Positions 1 through 8,908 are shown, counted from the first letter of the stretch. The stretch: 64,000 bases of DNA from Actinomadura alba (GCF_014323705.1 NZ_JABVEC010000010.1:62001-126000); one strand, 5' to 3'. Notes: generated from the letters alone by a model not told the origin. Numbers and translations are program-made.

Positions 1-426
1 GTTGTACAGGGCTCCGTGCGGCTTGACGTAGGTCACCCGGGAGCCGGCGGCGCGGGCGAAGACCTCGAGCGCGCCGATCTGGTACGTCACCTCGTCGGCG
101 AGTTCCTCGGGCGGCATGTCGATCGCGCGGCGGCCGAAGCCGGCCAGGTCGCGATAGGAGACCTGCGCGCCGATGCGCACTCCGCGCTCGGCCGCGCGTG
201 CGCAGACCCTGCGCATGATCGATGGATCACCGGCGTGGAAGCCGCACGCGACGTTGGCGCTCGTGACGATGTCGAGCAGGGCCTCGTCGTCGGTGAGGGT
301 CCACCGGCCGAAGCCCTCGCCGAGATCGGCGTTGAGGTCCATCACGGCCTGCCCGGATCCGCGGCCGCTCGGGGCCGGGCGGCCACGGTCGTCCGGCCGC
401 TCGTTCAGGCGATCATTCGCCTTCAT
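1..426 (-). CDS. pxpA: LamB/YcsF family, 5-oxoprolinase subunit A (3' part outside window)
   Basis: The visible 142 residues are the amino-terminal half of a PxpA protein, which works with PxpBC in ATP-dependent opening of 5-oxoproline to glutamate. Diagnostic stretches are [14 protein letters not shown] (from residue 29), [13 protein letters not shown] (about 56-68), a [14 protein letters not shown] segment and VKPHGALYN at the cut edge. I chose the ATG at 426 because it forms an ATGA overlap with the stop of the GntR gene, implying translational coupling. Many family members begin at the MDLNADLG methionine (position 342), so the first 28 residues may be an extension or untranslated. The remaining pxp genes would lie left of the window. 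Confidence 0.9.
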   Translation of the reverse strand, partial: MKANDRLNERPDDRGRPAPSGRGSGQAVMDLNADLGEGFGRWTLTDDEALLDIVTSANVACGFHAGDPSIMRRVCARAAERGVRIGAQVSYRDLAGFGRRAIDMPPEELADEVTYQIGALEVFARAAGSRVTYVKPHGALYN

Positions 427-1115
427 CTCGGACCTCCCGCATCTCGGACCTCCCGCATCCGGTCGGTGATCTGGGCCTCCGCGTTGTCAAGGTAGTCGGT
501 GAGCTCCCGCTCAGCGGCCGGCAGGTCTCCCGCCGCGAGCAGGTCGGCGATGACCCGGTTGCGCCGCAGGTACGGTCCGTGGAACTCGCGCGGCGACGGC
601 ATCACATGGAACGCCGGCCGCAGCTCGGCCAGCAACCGGCGCATGAACTCGTCGATCCGGTCGCTGCCGGCCAGCCGGGCCAGTGCCCGGTGGAAGTTCA
701 GGTCCGCGGTGGCGACCGCGGACCACTCCTCCCGCGCGGCGGCCCGCTCGCCCTGCGCCACCGCTTCGTGCACGGCCGCGAGCAGCCTCGGCTCGGCGGC
801 CGCCGCGTTGCGCAGCCCGGCCGCCTCGAGCGCCAGGCGCGCCTTGTAGGCGTCGGTCACGTCGCGCACGGTCAGTTCGCGCACCGCCACTCCGCGGTTC
901 ATCTCGTACGTGAGCAGGCGCTCCTGGATGAGCAGCCGGAACGCCTCACGCAGCGTGTTGCGGGAGATGCCGAGGATGGTCGCGATCGACGCCTCGGACA
1001 GCCTCGTGCCCGGGGCGAGGGTGCCTTCGGCGATGTGCGTGCGAAGCACGTCGGCGACCCGGTCGGCGGTGCTGGTGCGGGCGAGGAGGTGCCGATCCGC
1101 GGTCAGGCCCTCCAC
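423..1115 (-). CDS. GntR-family transcriptional regulator, FCD (FadR) subfamily
   Basis: This is a 230-residue DNA-binding regulator. The N-terminal winged helix (about 15-80) contains [21 protein letters not shown] and a recognition segment [13 protein letters not shown]. The rest is a helical FCD ligand-binding domain, with [13 protein letters not shown] in the expected place (about 135-150). The gene lies directly upstream of pxpA with an ATGA overlap, so it probably senses a metabolite of the oxoproline pathway. FCD domains often bind carboxylic acids through a metal. A perfect palindrome of the FCD-consensus type lies about 70 bp before the start, which suggests autoregulation. The ligand is inferred, not seen. 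Confidence 0.9.
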   Translation of the reverse strand: MEGLTADRHLLARTSTADRVADVLRTHIAEGTLAPGTRLSEASIATILGISRNTLREAFRLLIQERLLTYEMNRGVAVRELTVRDVTDAYKARLALEAAGLRNAAAAEPRLLAAVHEAVAQGERAAAREEWSAVATADLNFHRALARLAGSDRIDEFMRRLLAELRPAFHVMPSPREFHGPYLRRNRVIADLLAAGDLPAAERELTDYLDNAEAQITDRMREVRDAGGPR

Positions 1116-1186
1116 GGCGCTCGGGGTGGGTCCTGGCAGGGCGGTATCTCCTTTCGGGCCGGGCTGACACGTCGCATCCTTGTGGG

Positions 1187-1199
1187 ATTGTTGAACAAT
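1187..1199. promoter_or_regulatory. Probable FCD-type GntR operator upstream of the GntR-pxpA pair
   Basis: ATTGTTGAACAAT is a perfect 13-bp palindrome that fits the FadR-subfamily pattern TNGTNNNACNA. It sits 72 bp upstream of the GntR start in an otherwise GC-rich stretch. It is most simply read as the site through which the regulator controls its own operon. Confidence 0.6.
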
Positions 1200-1397
1200 A
1201 CTTCAGCCTCTCGATCAACTTCCCGCCGAGGCGCAGCCGACCGCCGGAGTGCCCCAGGTGACCGCGGGCGACCTCACCGGCGACCACTGGCTCGCCACCT
1301 TCGCCGTCATGGTCCTGGACGCCGCCGATCCATCGCGAAGCCGATCGCGGAAGGGATCTGGGGGTACAACGCGTCGCGGCGCACTAACGTTTTGAAT

Positions 1398-2099
1398 ATG
1401 ACCGTTCCCCGGGTCGCCGTCACCGTCGATCTCGTCGTCCTCACCGTGCGCGAACAGCGCCTGTGCGCGCTGACGTGGCGGCGTGATCGTCCGCCGTTCG
1501 ACGGCTGCTGGTCGTTGCCGGGCGGATTCATCCAGCTCGACGAGGACCTGCCCGGGGCGGCGACCCGGCTGATGGCCGAGCGCGCCGGGCTCGCCGACGT
1601 ACGGATTCATCTCGAGCAACTCGCGACGTACGGCTATCCGGACCGCGACCCGCGCCAGCGGGTGGTGAGCGTCGCCTACCTCGGCCTGGCGCCCGATCTG
1701 CCCGCCTCGAGTCGGGCCCAGGTGCTGTGGATCGCCGTTGACGATCTCGCGCAGCGCGACCGCGCTGCCTTCGACCACCGCCGGATCCTGTTCGACGGGG
1801 TCGAGCGCGCCCGCGCCAAGCTGGAGTACACGTCGCTGGCCGCGGCCTTCTGCCCGCAGGAGTTCACCGTGGCGGAGCTGCGCCGGGTGTACGAGATCGT
1901 CTGGGGCACCCCACTCGACCCGCGCAACTTCCACCGGAAGGTGACCGGCGCCGACCGGTTCCTGATCCCCACCGGCCGTAGGACAACGCGCGACGGAGGC
2001 CGCCCGGCACAGCTCTACGCGCGCGGCGACGCCGAGCAGCTCCGCCCCCCCATGCTCCGGCCCAGGACCTGTCTCCCCGAACGGACCGGCACTCCGTAA
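1398..2099 (+). CDS. NrtR-like regulator: Nudix domain plus C-terminal winged helix
   Basis: A 233-residue protein with a Nudix fold (about 1-140) and a carboxy-terminal winged-helix domain (about 150-220, with FTVAELRRVYEIVWG and the NFHRKV motif). This layout is that of NrtR-type regulators, which bind ADP-ribose-like ligands and control NAD or sugar genes. The Nudix box keeps the first Gly and Glu but reads RLMAERAGL where catalytic enzymes have REUxEExGU. The metal-binding glutamates are therefore largely lost and the domain is probably a sensor. I chose the ATG at 1398 because it precedes the first conserved Nudix strand (VAVTVDLVVLTV). The gene appears to stand alone, so no target is visible. 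Confidence 0.8.
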   Translation: MTVPRVAVTVDLVVLTVREQRLCALTWRRDRPPFDGCWSLPGGFIQLDEDLPGAATRLMAERAGLADVRIHLEQLATYGYPDRDPRQRVVSVAYLGLAPDLPASSRAQVLWIAVDDLAQRDRAAFDHRRILFDGVERARAKLEYTSLAAAFCPQEFTVAELRRVYEIVWGTPLDPRNFHRKVTGADRFLIPTGRRTTRDGGRPAQLYARGDAEQLRPPMLRPRTCLPERTGTP

Positions 2100-2141
2100 A
2101 GTGGGGGCTGACCCACGTCATGCTCCCTGGGAGGAACAAGG

Positions 2142-3221
2142 GTGTCCGAGGAAGTCAGCCCCCGTTTCCGTACCGTGCTGGAGCGGATCGTCGCGTACAA
2201 GCCCGGCCGGATGGTCGTATCGCCGGGTGGCAGGTCGTTCAAGCTGTCGTCCAACGAGTCGCCGTACGGCCCGCTGCCCTCGGTGGTCGAGGCGATCGCC
2301 GAGGCGGCCCTGCAGGTGAACCGCTATCCCGACAACGGCTGCACGGAACTGATCGCCGCCCTGTCCGCCAGGTACGGCGTGCCCGCCGACCACATCGCCG
2401 TCGGGTGCGGCTCGGTGGGCGTGGCACAGATGCTGCTCGAGGCGGTGGGCGAGCCGGGCGCCGAGATCCTGTACGCGTGGCGGTCGTTCGAGGCGTACCC
2501 GCTGCTCGTCGACCTGGTCGGCGCCACCTCGGTGCAGGTGCCGCTCGTGGATGAGAAGCACGATCTGTCCGCGATGGCCGAGGCCATCACCGAGCGGACC
2601 CGCCTGATCTTCGTCTGCAACCCCAACAACCCCACCGGCACGGTGGTCCGGAAGGCCGAGTTCGAGGCGTTCCTCGACCAGGTGCCGGGGGACTGCCTGG
2701 TGGTGCTCGACGAGGCCTACCGCGAGTACCTGCGCGACGACGAGACCGTCGACGGGCTGGACCACTACGGCGACCGGCCCAACCTGGCGATCCTGCGCAC
2801 CTTCTCCAAGGCGTACGGCTTGGCCGGGCTCCGGACCGGTTACCTGATCGCCCACCCGGCGGTCGCCGAGGCGGCCCGCAAGACGTTCCTGCCGTTCAGC
2901 GTCAACAGCATCGCGCAGGCCGCCGCCATAGCCTCGCTGCGCGCCGAGGGCGAGCTGCTGGAGCGGGTCGAGGCCACGGTCAAGGAACGCGACCGGGTGC
3001 GGGCCGCGCTGCTGACCCAGGGCTGGACGGTGCCGCCCACCGAGGCCAACTTCGTCTGGCTCCGGCTCGGTGACGACACCCTTGACTTCGCGGCCGCGTG
3101 CGAGGAGGCCGGGGTCAGCGTCCGTCCATTCGCGGGCGAGGGGTCCCGGGTCTCGATCGGCTCACCCGAGGACAACGACGCCTTCCTGACCGTCGCTGAG
3201 GCCTATCCGCGCCGGCACTGA
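2142..3221 (+). CDS. hisC: Histidinol-phosphate/aromatic aminotransferase (HisC/Pat family)
   Basis: A 359-residue fold-type I PLP aminotransferase. Visible landmarks are [10 protein letters not shown] (36-45), NPNNPTG (160-166), the PLP-binding Asp in VVLDEAY (190) and the Schiff-base lysine K223 in [17 protein letters not shown] conserved arginine for substrate carboxylate binding is seen in SRVSIG near the C-terminus. The GTG start at 2142 follows a GGGAGG ribosome site. There is no histidine operon around it, so it could equally be the stand-alone aromatic transaminase (Pat) common in actinomycetes. Sequence alone cannot settle the preferred substrate. Confidence 0.85.
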   Translation: MSEEVSPRFRTVLERIVAYKPGRMVVSPGGRSFKLSSNESPYGPLPSVVEAIAEAALQVNRYPDNGCTELIAALSARYGVPADHIAVGCGSVGVAQMLLEAVGEPGAEILYAWRSFEAYPLLVDLVGATSVQVPLVDEKHDLSAMAEAITERTRLIFVCNPNNPTGTVVRKAEFEAFLDQVPGDCLVVLDEAYREYLRDDETVDGLDHYGDRPNLAILRTFSKAYGLAGLRTGYLIAHPAVAEAARKTFLPFSVNSIAQAAAIASLRAEGELLERVEATVKERDRVRAALLTQGWTVPPTEANFVWLRLGDDTLDFAAACEEAGVSVRPFAGEGSRVSIGSPEDNDAFLTVAEAYPRRH

Positions 3222-3238
3222 CCACGCCGGGTCACTTC

Positions 3239-3262
3239 GGCGGGCTCGCGCACGGGCCCGCC
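3239..3262. terminator. Hairpin between convergent genes
   Basis: GGCGGGC (3239-3245) pairs with GCCCGCC (3256-3262) around a 10-nt loop, placed between the convergent aminotransferase and EamA genes. No clear T-run follows, which is usual in high-GC genomes. Confidence 0.5.
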
Positions 3263-3269
3263 TAGGTCG

Positions 3270-4226
3270 TCATTTCGTGGCGGGTTCGGGTTCGGGCGCG
3301 GCGACCGGTGCGGGCCTCTTCGCCCGGCGCTCGGTCGAGACGACCATGCCGACCCCGGCGATGATCACCGCGCCGCCGGCGAGGATTGGCCAGGTGACCT
3401 GCTCGCTGAGCACGATGGCACCGAGTAGCACGGCCACGGCCGGATTGACGTAGGCGTACGTGCCGACGAGTGAGATCGGCGCGTTGTCCAGCAGCCACAC
3501 GTACGAGGTGAAGGCCAGCAGCGAGCCGAAGGTGATGAGATAGGCCAGCGCCACCCAGGACCGGGTGGAGACCTGCCCGAGGTCGAAGCTCTCACCCCGG
3601 GTCGCGCTGAGCACGGTCAGGGCGAGCCCGCCCGCGGCCATCTCGTAGACGCTCGCGACGAAGGTGTTGCCGGGCATGGGCAGCCGGCTCGAGAGGAACG
3701 AGCCGATCGACCACGACAGCGCTGCCACCAGGATGATGACGACGCCGACGACGCTCCCGGAGCCGCCCTCGCGCAGCAGCGAGAGCAGCGCCACCCCGGT
3801 GAAACCGATGACCACGCCCGCGACGGTCTTGACCGGCGGCCGGTCGCCGCTGCCCGCTCGGAAGATGACCAGCCACAGCGGTACGGACGAGACCAGCAGC
3901 GCCGCCATCCCCGTCGAGATGTGCTGCTCGGCGATCGACACCATGCCGTTCCCGAAGGTCAGCAGCAGCAGCCCGACCAGAGCGGCCGAGCCGAGCCGGC
4001 GGGGCGAGACCCGCAGTACTCCCGGCCCGTACCGGATCATCAGCGCGATGCCGAGCAGCACGGCCGCCGCGATGAACCGGATGGCACCGCCGAGCAGCGG
4101 AGGGATGGTCTCGATGACGATCCCGATGCCGAGGTAGGTCGACCCCCACACGATGTAGACCACGATCAGAGCGGCCCACGCGACGGAACTCATGTTTCGG
4201 GTGGTGTCAGGAGCCGATGACGTCAT
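3270..4226 (-). CDS. EamA/DMT-superfamily membrane transporter
   Basis: A 318-residue integral membrane protein with about ten hydrophobic segments arranged as two EamA repeats. The first repeat contains the usual WGSTYLGI motif after TM1 and the second contains ALSWSIGSFLSSR. Family members export amino acids, metabolites or drugs by secondary transport. The start could be the ATG at 4226 or the one at 4193 (MSSVAWAALIV), since the first 11 residues are hydrophilic. The tail is basic and proline/alanine-rich. The substrate cannot be predicted and neighbouring genes do not help. Confidence 0.85.
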   Translation of the reverse strand: MTSSAPDTTRNMSSVAWAALIVVYIVWGSTYLGIGIVIETIPPLLGGAIRFIAAAVLLGIALMIRYGPGVLRVSPRRLGSAALVGLLLLTFGNGMVSIAEQHISTGMAALLVSSVPLWLVIFRAGSGDRPPVKTVAGVVIGFTGVALLSLLREGGSGSVVGVVIILVAALSWSIGSFLSSRLPMPGNTFVASVYEMAAGGLALTVLSATRGESFDLGQVSTRSWVALAYLITFGSLLAFTSYVWLLDNAPISLVGTYAYVNPAVAVLLGAIVLSEQVTWPILAGGAVIIAGVGMVVSTERRAKRPAPVAAPEPEPATK

Positions 4227-4346
4227 GGCTCATTACCCTAGGGGATGACCACGACAGTTCCCCAGCGGGTTTCGGCCCGGTCCATATCAAGCTGGGCGAC
4301 TGGCGGGTGAGGTCACCTGACCGTGCTCCGCACTATTGACCACGAA

Positions 4347-4375
4347 GAGCCCCCAGAGCGCGGTGCTGGGGGCTC
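4347..4375. terminator. Strong hairpin after the first kinase gene
   Basis: Perfect 10-bp arms GAGCCCCCAG (4347-4356) and CTGGGGGCTC (4366-4375) surround a 9-nt loop, about 45 nt beyond the kinase stop codon on the minus strand. Confidence 0.6.
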
Positions 4376-4437
4376 GACGCTGTGCCGCTACGACGTTGTG
4401 CCGCTACGACGCTGTACCGCTACGACGCTGTACCGCC
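4376..4437. repeat. 16-bp tandem repeat overlapping the kinase 3' end
   Basis: Nearly four head-to-tail copies of GACGCTGTGCCGCTAC occupy 4376-4391, 4392-4407, 4408-4423 and a partial copy from 4424. Units differ by one or two bases. The kinase stop codon (TAG at 4422-4420) lies in the third unit. Since 16 is not a multiple of three, changes in copy number would shift the tail frame. Confidence 0.9.
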
Positions 4438-6441
4438 GGCCGACGGTGCGCCGCACTCCGCCGCCGGGATCGTCGCCGTGCGCGTGAGCCCGCCGGGCCG
4501 CGCGGTCACGACGATGGTCCAGTCCTCGCAGTCGGTGGTGAAGGTCTGCGTGACGCCGAAGGTGTACGACCTCGCGCCGGAGAGGCGCTTGGTGGTGGCG
4601 GCCACCGACGTGCCACCGGAGGTGTACGAGATCGACACGTTGATCGGGCCAGTGCCGTCGGCCGTGACCGTGATGCTCGCGGAGCCGACCTGCCCGCTCC
4701 GCGTCCACGAACCGATGGACAGACCGGTGGCGGTGGTGGCCTTCGGCGGCGGCGTGGAGTGTTGCGGCTGCGTCGGCGGCTGTCCCGGCCGTGTCGCCCT
4801 GGGCCGTCCAGCGGGCTGGGAGCCGTCGCTCGTGCCCGGGGCCGGGCTCGTCTCGTCGGGAGCGGTCGGGGTACCGGAGGCGGCCGCGCGGGTCCGGCCT
4901 GCCGCCGGCTGCCCGATCTGCGGCGCGTCCTGTTCCGAGGGCACGGTGGCCGACGGCTCTCCGGCCGGCGATTCGGCGATCGCGGCGGGCCGCCCCTCGC
5001 CGGTCTTGCCGACGAACGTCACCAGCCCACCGCCCAACAGCAGCAACGCCATCGCGGCGGCGGCGATCATCCAGCTCTTGCCGCCCTTCTCCCGGTCGGC
5101 GACGGCCTCGTACGGCGCCCGCGGGTCGTGCCGGCCGGGTGGGATGCGCGGCTCCGGAACCTGCGGGGATCGAACCTGTGGGGTGTACGAAGCCTGCGGC
5201 TTGTACTCCCGAGGCTGTTCGCGATGCTCGCCGTACTCGTGGCCGCCGTACGGGGTCGGTGCGGCCGGAGCCGGCTCGGGCGCGCGCGTCGGAGCCCGTA
5301 CAGGCAGCGGCGGCGGTGCGACGGCCGGGGCGGACCCGACCGCTGTGGGCGCGTCGTCGGGTGCGCCGGGTGCATCGCCGTCCTCGACCGGGACCGCTCG
5401 GATCAGCTGGACGGGCTCCACCGGCTCGATGGGCTTGACCGCCTCGATCGGCTGGGTCATCGCCGCGGCCGCAATGGCGCGCCGAGCCGGCTCGGTGAGC
5501 ATCATCTCGGTCTCGGCGGCACCGGGGGTGTCGGCGGGCACCTTCGCAGGCACGTCGTCGGTGTCGTCACTCCGCGGCGTGGGCCCGCGGAGCGCGAGGA
5601 GCCCGGCGAGCTGGGCCAGATGGACCATGCCGAGGCGGACCCAGCCGTCGCCGTACTCGGCCTCGGCCGTCTCGTCCACCATCGCCAGCATCTCCGCGGC
5701 CGACGCGGGCCGCTCGCCCGGATCCTTGGCCAGGCCGCGGGCGACGATCTCGCGCAGCGGTCCGGCGATCCACTCGACGGGGACCTCTCCGGTCAGATGC
5801 GCCTCCGCGAGCCGCGCCACCTGCGCGGTCTGGAAGGGGGGCGCTCCGGTCACGCACTCGTAGAACACCGCGGTCGCCGCGTACAGATCGCTGGCGAGGG
5901 TGGCGGGGCCGCCCTCCCACAACTCGGGGGCCATGTACGCGGGCGTGCCCGCGACCGGGGTGCCGACGGTCCGGACGGCGATGCCGACGTCCGTCAACTT
6001 GCTGACCCCGTCGCTGCGCAGGAGGACGTTGCCCGGTTTGCAGTCGCGGTGCAGGACGCCGGCGGCGTGCACGGCACCGAGGCCCAGCAGCGTGCCCTTC
6101 AGCACGGTGAGCGCGGCCTCGGGACGGATCGAGCCCTCGGAGGCGATGAGGTCGGCAAGGGTGATGCCGTTGACCAGCTCCATGACCACCGCGCCGCCGA
6201 CGGGCGACTCGGTGTACTGCAGAAAGCGGACCAGGTGGGGTTGCCGCATCTCGGCGAGCCGCCGCGCCTCAGTCCGGAAGCGCTCGGCGAACTCGTCGTT
6301 CTCGTACATCTGGTCTGAGAGATATTTGATCGCTACCGGGGTGTCGGTCGCCTCGTGCATCGCCAGCACGACCCTGCCGGTCGGGCCTTTCCCGAGCTCC
6401 CGAAGGTGGCTGTATCCGGGAAGCGTCCCATCGCCGTGCAC
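4420..6441 (-). CDS. Receptor-type Ser/Thr protein kinase with proline-rich linker and outer domain
   Basis: A 673-residue PknB-type kinase. The kinase domain (about 9-265) shows a glycine loop GKGPTG (17-22), the ATP lysine K39 (VAIK), catalytic loop HRDCKPGN (131-138) and GTPAYMAPE (165-173). The metal-binding motif reads DVG (151-153), not the usual DFG; Asp is kept. A long Ala/Pro/Glu-rich juxtamembrane region precedes one membrane helix (about 457-477). The outer part ends in a beta-rich domain (about 575-665) with a Cys pair, also present in the second kinase. GTG at 6441 is the only sensible start before the glycine loop. The gene follows the smaller sensor-like gene and the second kinase on the same strand. 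Confidence 0.92.
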   Translation of the reverse strand: MHGDGTLPGYSHLRELGKGPTGRVVLAMHEATDTPVAIKYLSDQMYENDEFAERFRTEARRLAEMRQPHLVRFLQYTESPVGGAVVMELVNGITLADLIASEGSIRPEAALTVLKGTLLGLGAVHAAGVLHRDCKPGNVLLRSDGVSKLTDVGIAVRTVGTPVAGTPAYMAPELWEGGPATLASDLYAATAVFYECVTGAPPFQTAQVARLAEAHLTGEVPVEWIAGPLREIVARGLAKDPGERPASAAEMLAMVDETAEAEYGDGWVRLGMVHLAQLAGLLALRGPTPRSDDTDDVPAKVPADTPGAAETEMMLTEPARRAIAAAAMTQPIEAVKPIEPVEPVQLIRAVPVEDGDAPGAPDDAPTAVGSAPAVAPPPLPVRAPTRAPEPAPAAPTPYGGHEYGEHREQPREYKPQASYTPQVRSPQVPEPRIPPGRHDPRAPYEAVADREKGGKSWMIAAAAMALLLLGGGLVTFVGKTGEGRPAAIAESPAGEPSATVPSEQDAPQIGQPAAGRTRAAASGTPTAPDETSPAPGTSDGSQPAGRPRATRPGQPPTQPQHSTPPPKATTATGLSIGSWTRSGQVGSASITVTADGTGPINVSISYTSGGTSVAATTKRLSGARSYTFGVTQTFTTDCEDWTIVVTARPGGLTRTATIPAAECGAPSAGGTAS

Positions 6442-6674
6442 GGGGTCTCCTCTCCGTGATCACGTGACTGCGGTTTCGATAAGTGGCGACCCTATCCGGC
6501 CTTATATGGCGCGCATATAACGTTTCGTGAAATGTTTGCCACGCGCAGTCAGTTCGAGACCCTGGTCACCTCGCAGTGACCTGGCGAGATGGGCGTGCGA
6601 CGTGAGATGGCTCTCAAAGCGCCGGGCCTGGCCGTGCGGCGGTCGCCGCTGACCGGGACCCGGCCGGGCCCCGG

Positions 6675-7256
6675 TCAGTGGCAGGAGTAGCCGAAGGCCG
6701 ACGACGCCTTGTCGGCGGTGCTCTCCGGCGCGACCAGTTCCAGGGTGGCGGTGAAGCGGCGGTCCCCCGTGCCCTTGATGGCCCAGCTCAGATGGACCGT
6801 GACGTCCCGCTTGCCGGCCTCGACGGTCTCGTGCAGCAGACCGGAGTTGTGGCCGTCGCTGCGGACCCACCGGTAGGTGATCCGCCCCGCCTCGCCGTTG
6901 GTGGTCAGCACGCCGGTGACATCGACGGTGGCGTCGCAGGTCTGAACCTGCTCAGGCGTCTGAACCTTGATCGCCGTGACCTCGACCTCCTCGCCCTGGC
7001 CGCGCAGCAGCAGCCACAGCAGAAAGCAGACCAGCAGGGCCGCGGTCACGAGCCAGCCGATGAGGCTGCGCATCAGGCGCCGACGGCGGCGAGGCGGCTG
7101 GGCCCGCCCCGACCGCCACGTCTCGATCAGCTCGTCGGTGGGCTGTACGCCCGGCCCGAACCGCACCAGCTCGTCCGGACCGCTCGACCGGCCGGTGGAT
7201 GAGTCGCCCGGCCGCCCGGCCGACTCATCCCCCGGCCGCGGTGATCCTTGCGTCAC
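6675..7256 (-). CDS. Single-pass membrane protein with cysteine-flanked outer domain, kinase partner candidate
   Basis: I do not recognise a named family for this 193-residue protein. It has a hydrophilic N-terminus (about 1-58), an Arg-rich patch directly before one membrane helix (about 63-85), and an outer beta-rich domain bounded by Cys in VQTCDATVDV and the final YSCH. The type II-like topology and Ig-like strand pattern (ITYRWVRSDG, VHLSWAIKG, FTATLELV) resemble the extracellular ends of the two adjacent kinases. The GTG start at 7256 overlaps the upstream kinase stop as GTGA, so it is translationally coupled to that kinase. A co-receptor or decoy role is inference. Confidence 0.75.
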   Translation of the reverse strand: MTQGSPRPGDESAGRPGDSSTGRSSGPDELVRFGPGVQPTDELIETWRSGRAQPPRRRRRLMRSLIGWLVTAALLVCFLLWLLLRGQGEEVEVTAIKVQTPEQVQTCDATVDVTGVLTTNGEAGRITYRWVRSDGHNSGLLHETVEAGKRDVTVHLSWAIKGTGDRRFTATLELVAPESTADKASSAFGYSCH

Positions 7257-8908
7257 GTGAGCCTCTTCTCAGCGGCGGGCGACTGGGTGTCGCATCGCTC
7301 GCGCGGGATCGTGGCTTCGCCGTACGCGCTTCCGGGCTTTGCGCTCACGGTCACTATCCAGTCCTCACAGGGCGACTTGAAGTCCGCCGAAAAGGTCTCG
7401 GAGTACGACCTTTGCCCACTACGTGTAAAGCTGTTGGTCTGTCCGGAGGAGAAGGAGACGGTGATCGTTACGGGGTCCGTACCGCTGGTGGTCACGGTGA
7501 ACTCGACGGTTCCGGTGTACTGCGACTCTCCCCTGGACCACGAGTCGATCGTCGCACCGGTCGCCGTCGTCGGGGGCGGTTCGGGATTGGGCTCGGGGTT
7601 GCCGCCTCCGTTGCCGGGGGCGGGGTTGCCGCCGGGGGCCGGATCGATGCGCGGCCCTGAGGCGACGTTGCCGGCCGCGGGTCCCGCCGGGCCGCCTCCC
7701 GAGGGAGTGGTGTCATCGAACTCGGGCGAGGCCGGGGTATCCGGAGCCGACTCGGTCGGCGATGGCGAGGGCTCCACGCTGGGATCGCCGGACGGGTCGA
7801 CCGACGGCTCGGCGGAGGGATCGACCGGTACCGAGGGGCCGGCGAGCGGTGGCTTCTTCGGCTTGTCGTCACCGCGGTTGGCGGCGTAGACGGCCACGCC
7901 GCTGCCGGCGAGGACGACCGCGGCGACCCCGGCGACGGTCGCGACCAGACCCCGGCTCATCCCCTTCTGCCCGAGGCGGGCGAGCCGGGTGCCGAGCTCG
8001 GTGACGGCGAGCGCCGTGGCGCCCTGCCCTTCCTGCCGCGAGGACGGCAGCCGCAGGGCCAGGATCGCCGCCCGCTCGGCGAGGCGGTTGCGGCCGTCGC
8101 GCTCCCATTCGGTGCCGTACTCGTTGAGGGCGATCGTCTCGAGCCGGGTGAGGAACTCCGCCGCGGAGGCCGGGCGCTCGGCGGGGTTCTTCGCCATCCC
8201 CCGCAGCACCAGACCGCGCAGCGGCTCGGGGACCTGGGTCACCGGGATCGGCGCGTTGCGGTGCGCGACGGCGAGCTGCGGGAGCGTCTTGGCCGGGTAG
8301 GGACGTTCTCCGGTGAGGCACTCGTAGAACACGGCGGTGGCCGCGTAGACGTCGGCGGCGGCCGTCACCGGGATGCCGCGCCACTGCTCCGGTGCCATGT
8401 AAGCGGGCGTGCCGGCGGCCGGCGCGTCGATTCCGGCCCGTACGGCGATGCCGAAGTCGGCGAGCTTGCTGACACCGTCGCCGCGTACGAGCACGTTGCC
8501 GGGCTTGAAGTCCCGGTGGACGACCCCGGCGGCATGCGCGGCGCTGAGACCCAGCAGCGCCCCCTTCAGCACCAGGAGCGCCGCCTCGGGGCCGGTCGCG
8601 CCTTCGGCTTTGATCAGTTCCGCGAGGCTGGGGCCATTGATCAGTTCCATCACGATCGCGGCGCCGTACCGCGTCTCGACATATTCGTAGAAACGGACCA
8701 GGTGGGGGTCTTCGATCTCGGAGAGCAGCCGCGCCTCGCCCCGGAACCGCTGGGTGAACTCCGAATCGGCGTACAGCCGAGTGGACAGATACTTGATCGC
8801 TACCGGGATCTCGGTGTCGTCGTGCACGGCGAGCATGACCCGGCCTGCGGAACCTTCTCCCAGCTCCCGCACGTGGGTATAACCGGAAACCGTCCATTCA
8901 AGGGACAT
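7253..8908 (-). CDS. Receptor-type Ser/Thr protein kinase (second of the cluster)
   Basis: A 551-residue PknB-type kinase with intact motifs: GEGSAG (17-22), K39, HRDFKPGN (131-138), DFG (151-153) and GTPAYMAPEQW. After a juxtamembrane stretch there is one membrane helix (about 321-343), then a Pro/Ser/Gly-rich outer linker and a C-terminal beta-rich domain with a SPCEDWIVTVSAKPG segment. The first kinase carries the very similar CEDWTIVVTARPG. The kinase domains of the two are close paralogues (IKYLS, GVSKL, YAATAVFYEC shared). ATG at 8908 follows a GGAGAAAGGGG ribosome site. It leads a probable operon with the 193-residue membrane protein. Confidence 0.93.
   Translation of the reverse strand: MSLEWTVSGYTHVRELGEGSAGRVMLAVHDDTEIPVAIKYLSTRLYADSEFTQRFRGEARLLSEIEDPHLVRFYEYVETRYGAAIVMELINGPSLAELIKAEGATGPEAALLVLKGALLGLSAAHAAGVVHRDFKPGNVLVRGDGVSKLADFGIAVRAGIDAPAAGTPAYMAPEQWRGIPVTAAADVYAATAVFYECLTGERPYPAKTLPQLAVAHRNAPIPVTQVPEPLRGLVLRGMAKNPAERPASAAEFLTRLETIALNEYGTEWERDGRNRLAERAAILALRLPSSRQEGQGATALAVTELGTRLARLGQKGMSRGLVATVAGVAAVVLAGSGVAVYAANRGDDKPKKPPLAGPSVPVDPSAEPSVDPSGDPSVEPSPSPTESAPDTPASPEFDDTTPSGGGPAGPAAGNVASGPRIDPAPGGNPAPGNGGGNPEPNPEPPPTTATGATIDSWSRGESQYTGTVEFTVTTSGTDPVTITVSFSSGQTNSFTRSGQRSYSETFSADFKSPCEDWIVTVSAKPGSAYGEATIPRERCDTQSPAAEKRLT

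Noticed and set aside
1200..1390. Reading containing AGDLTGDHWLATFAVMVLD between the GntR and NrtR-like genes
   Set aside because: It looks protein-like for about 25 residues but has no start, no family I recognise and belongs to a promoter region; not enough to call a remnant.
4336..6318. 660-codon frame opposite the first kinase
   Set aside because: Arg/Gly-rich mirror reading without start context; the opposite strand has all kinase motifs.
6649..6678. Hairpin CTGACCGGG / CCCGGTCAG after the 193-residue membrane gene
   Set aside because: The arms overlap the stop codon of the gene, so it is not a convincing terminator.
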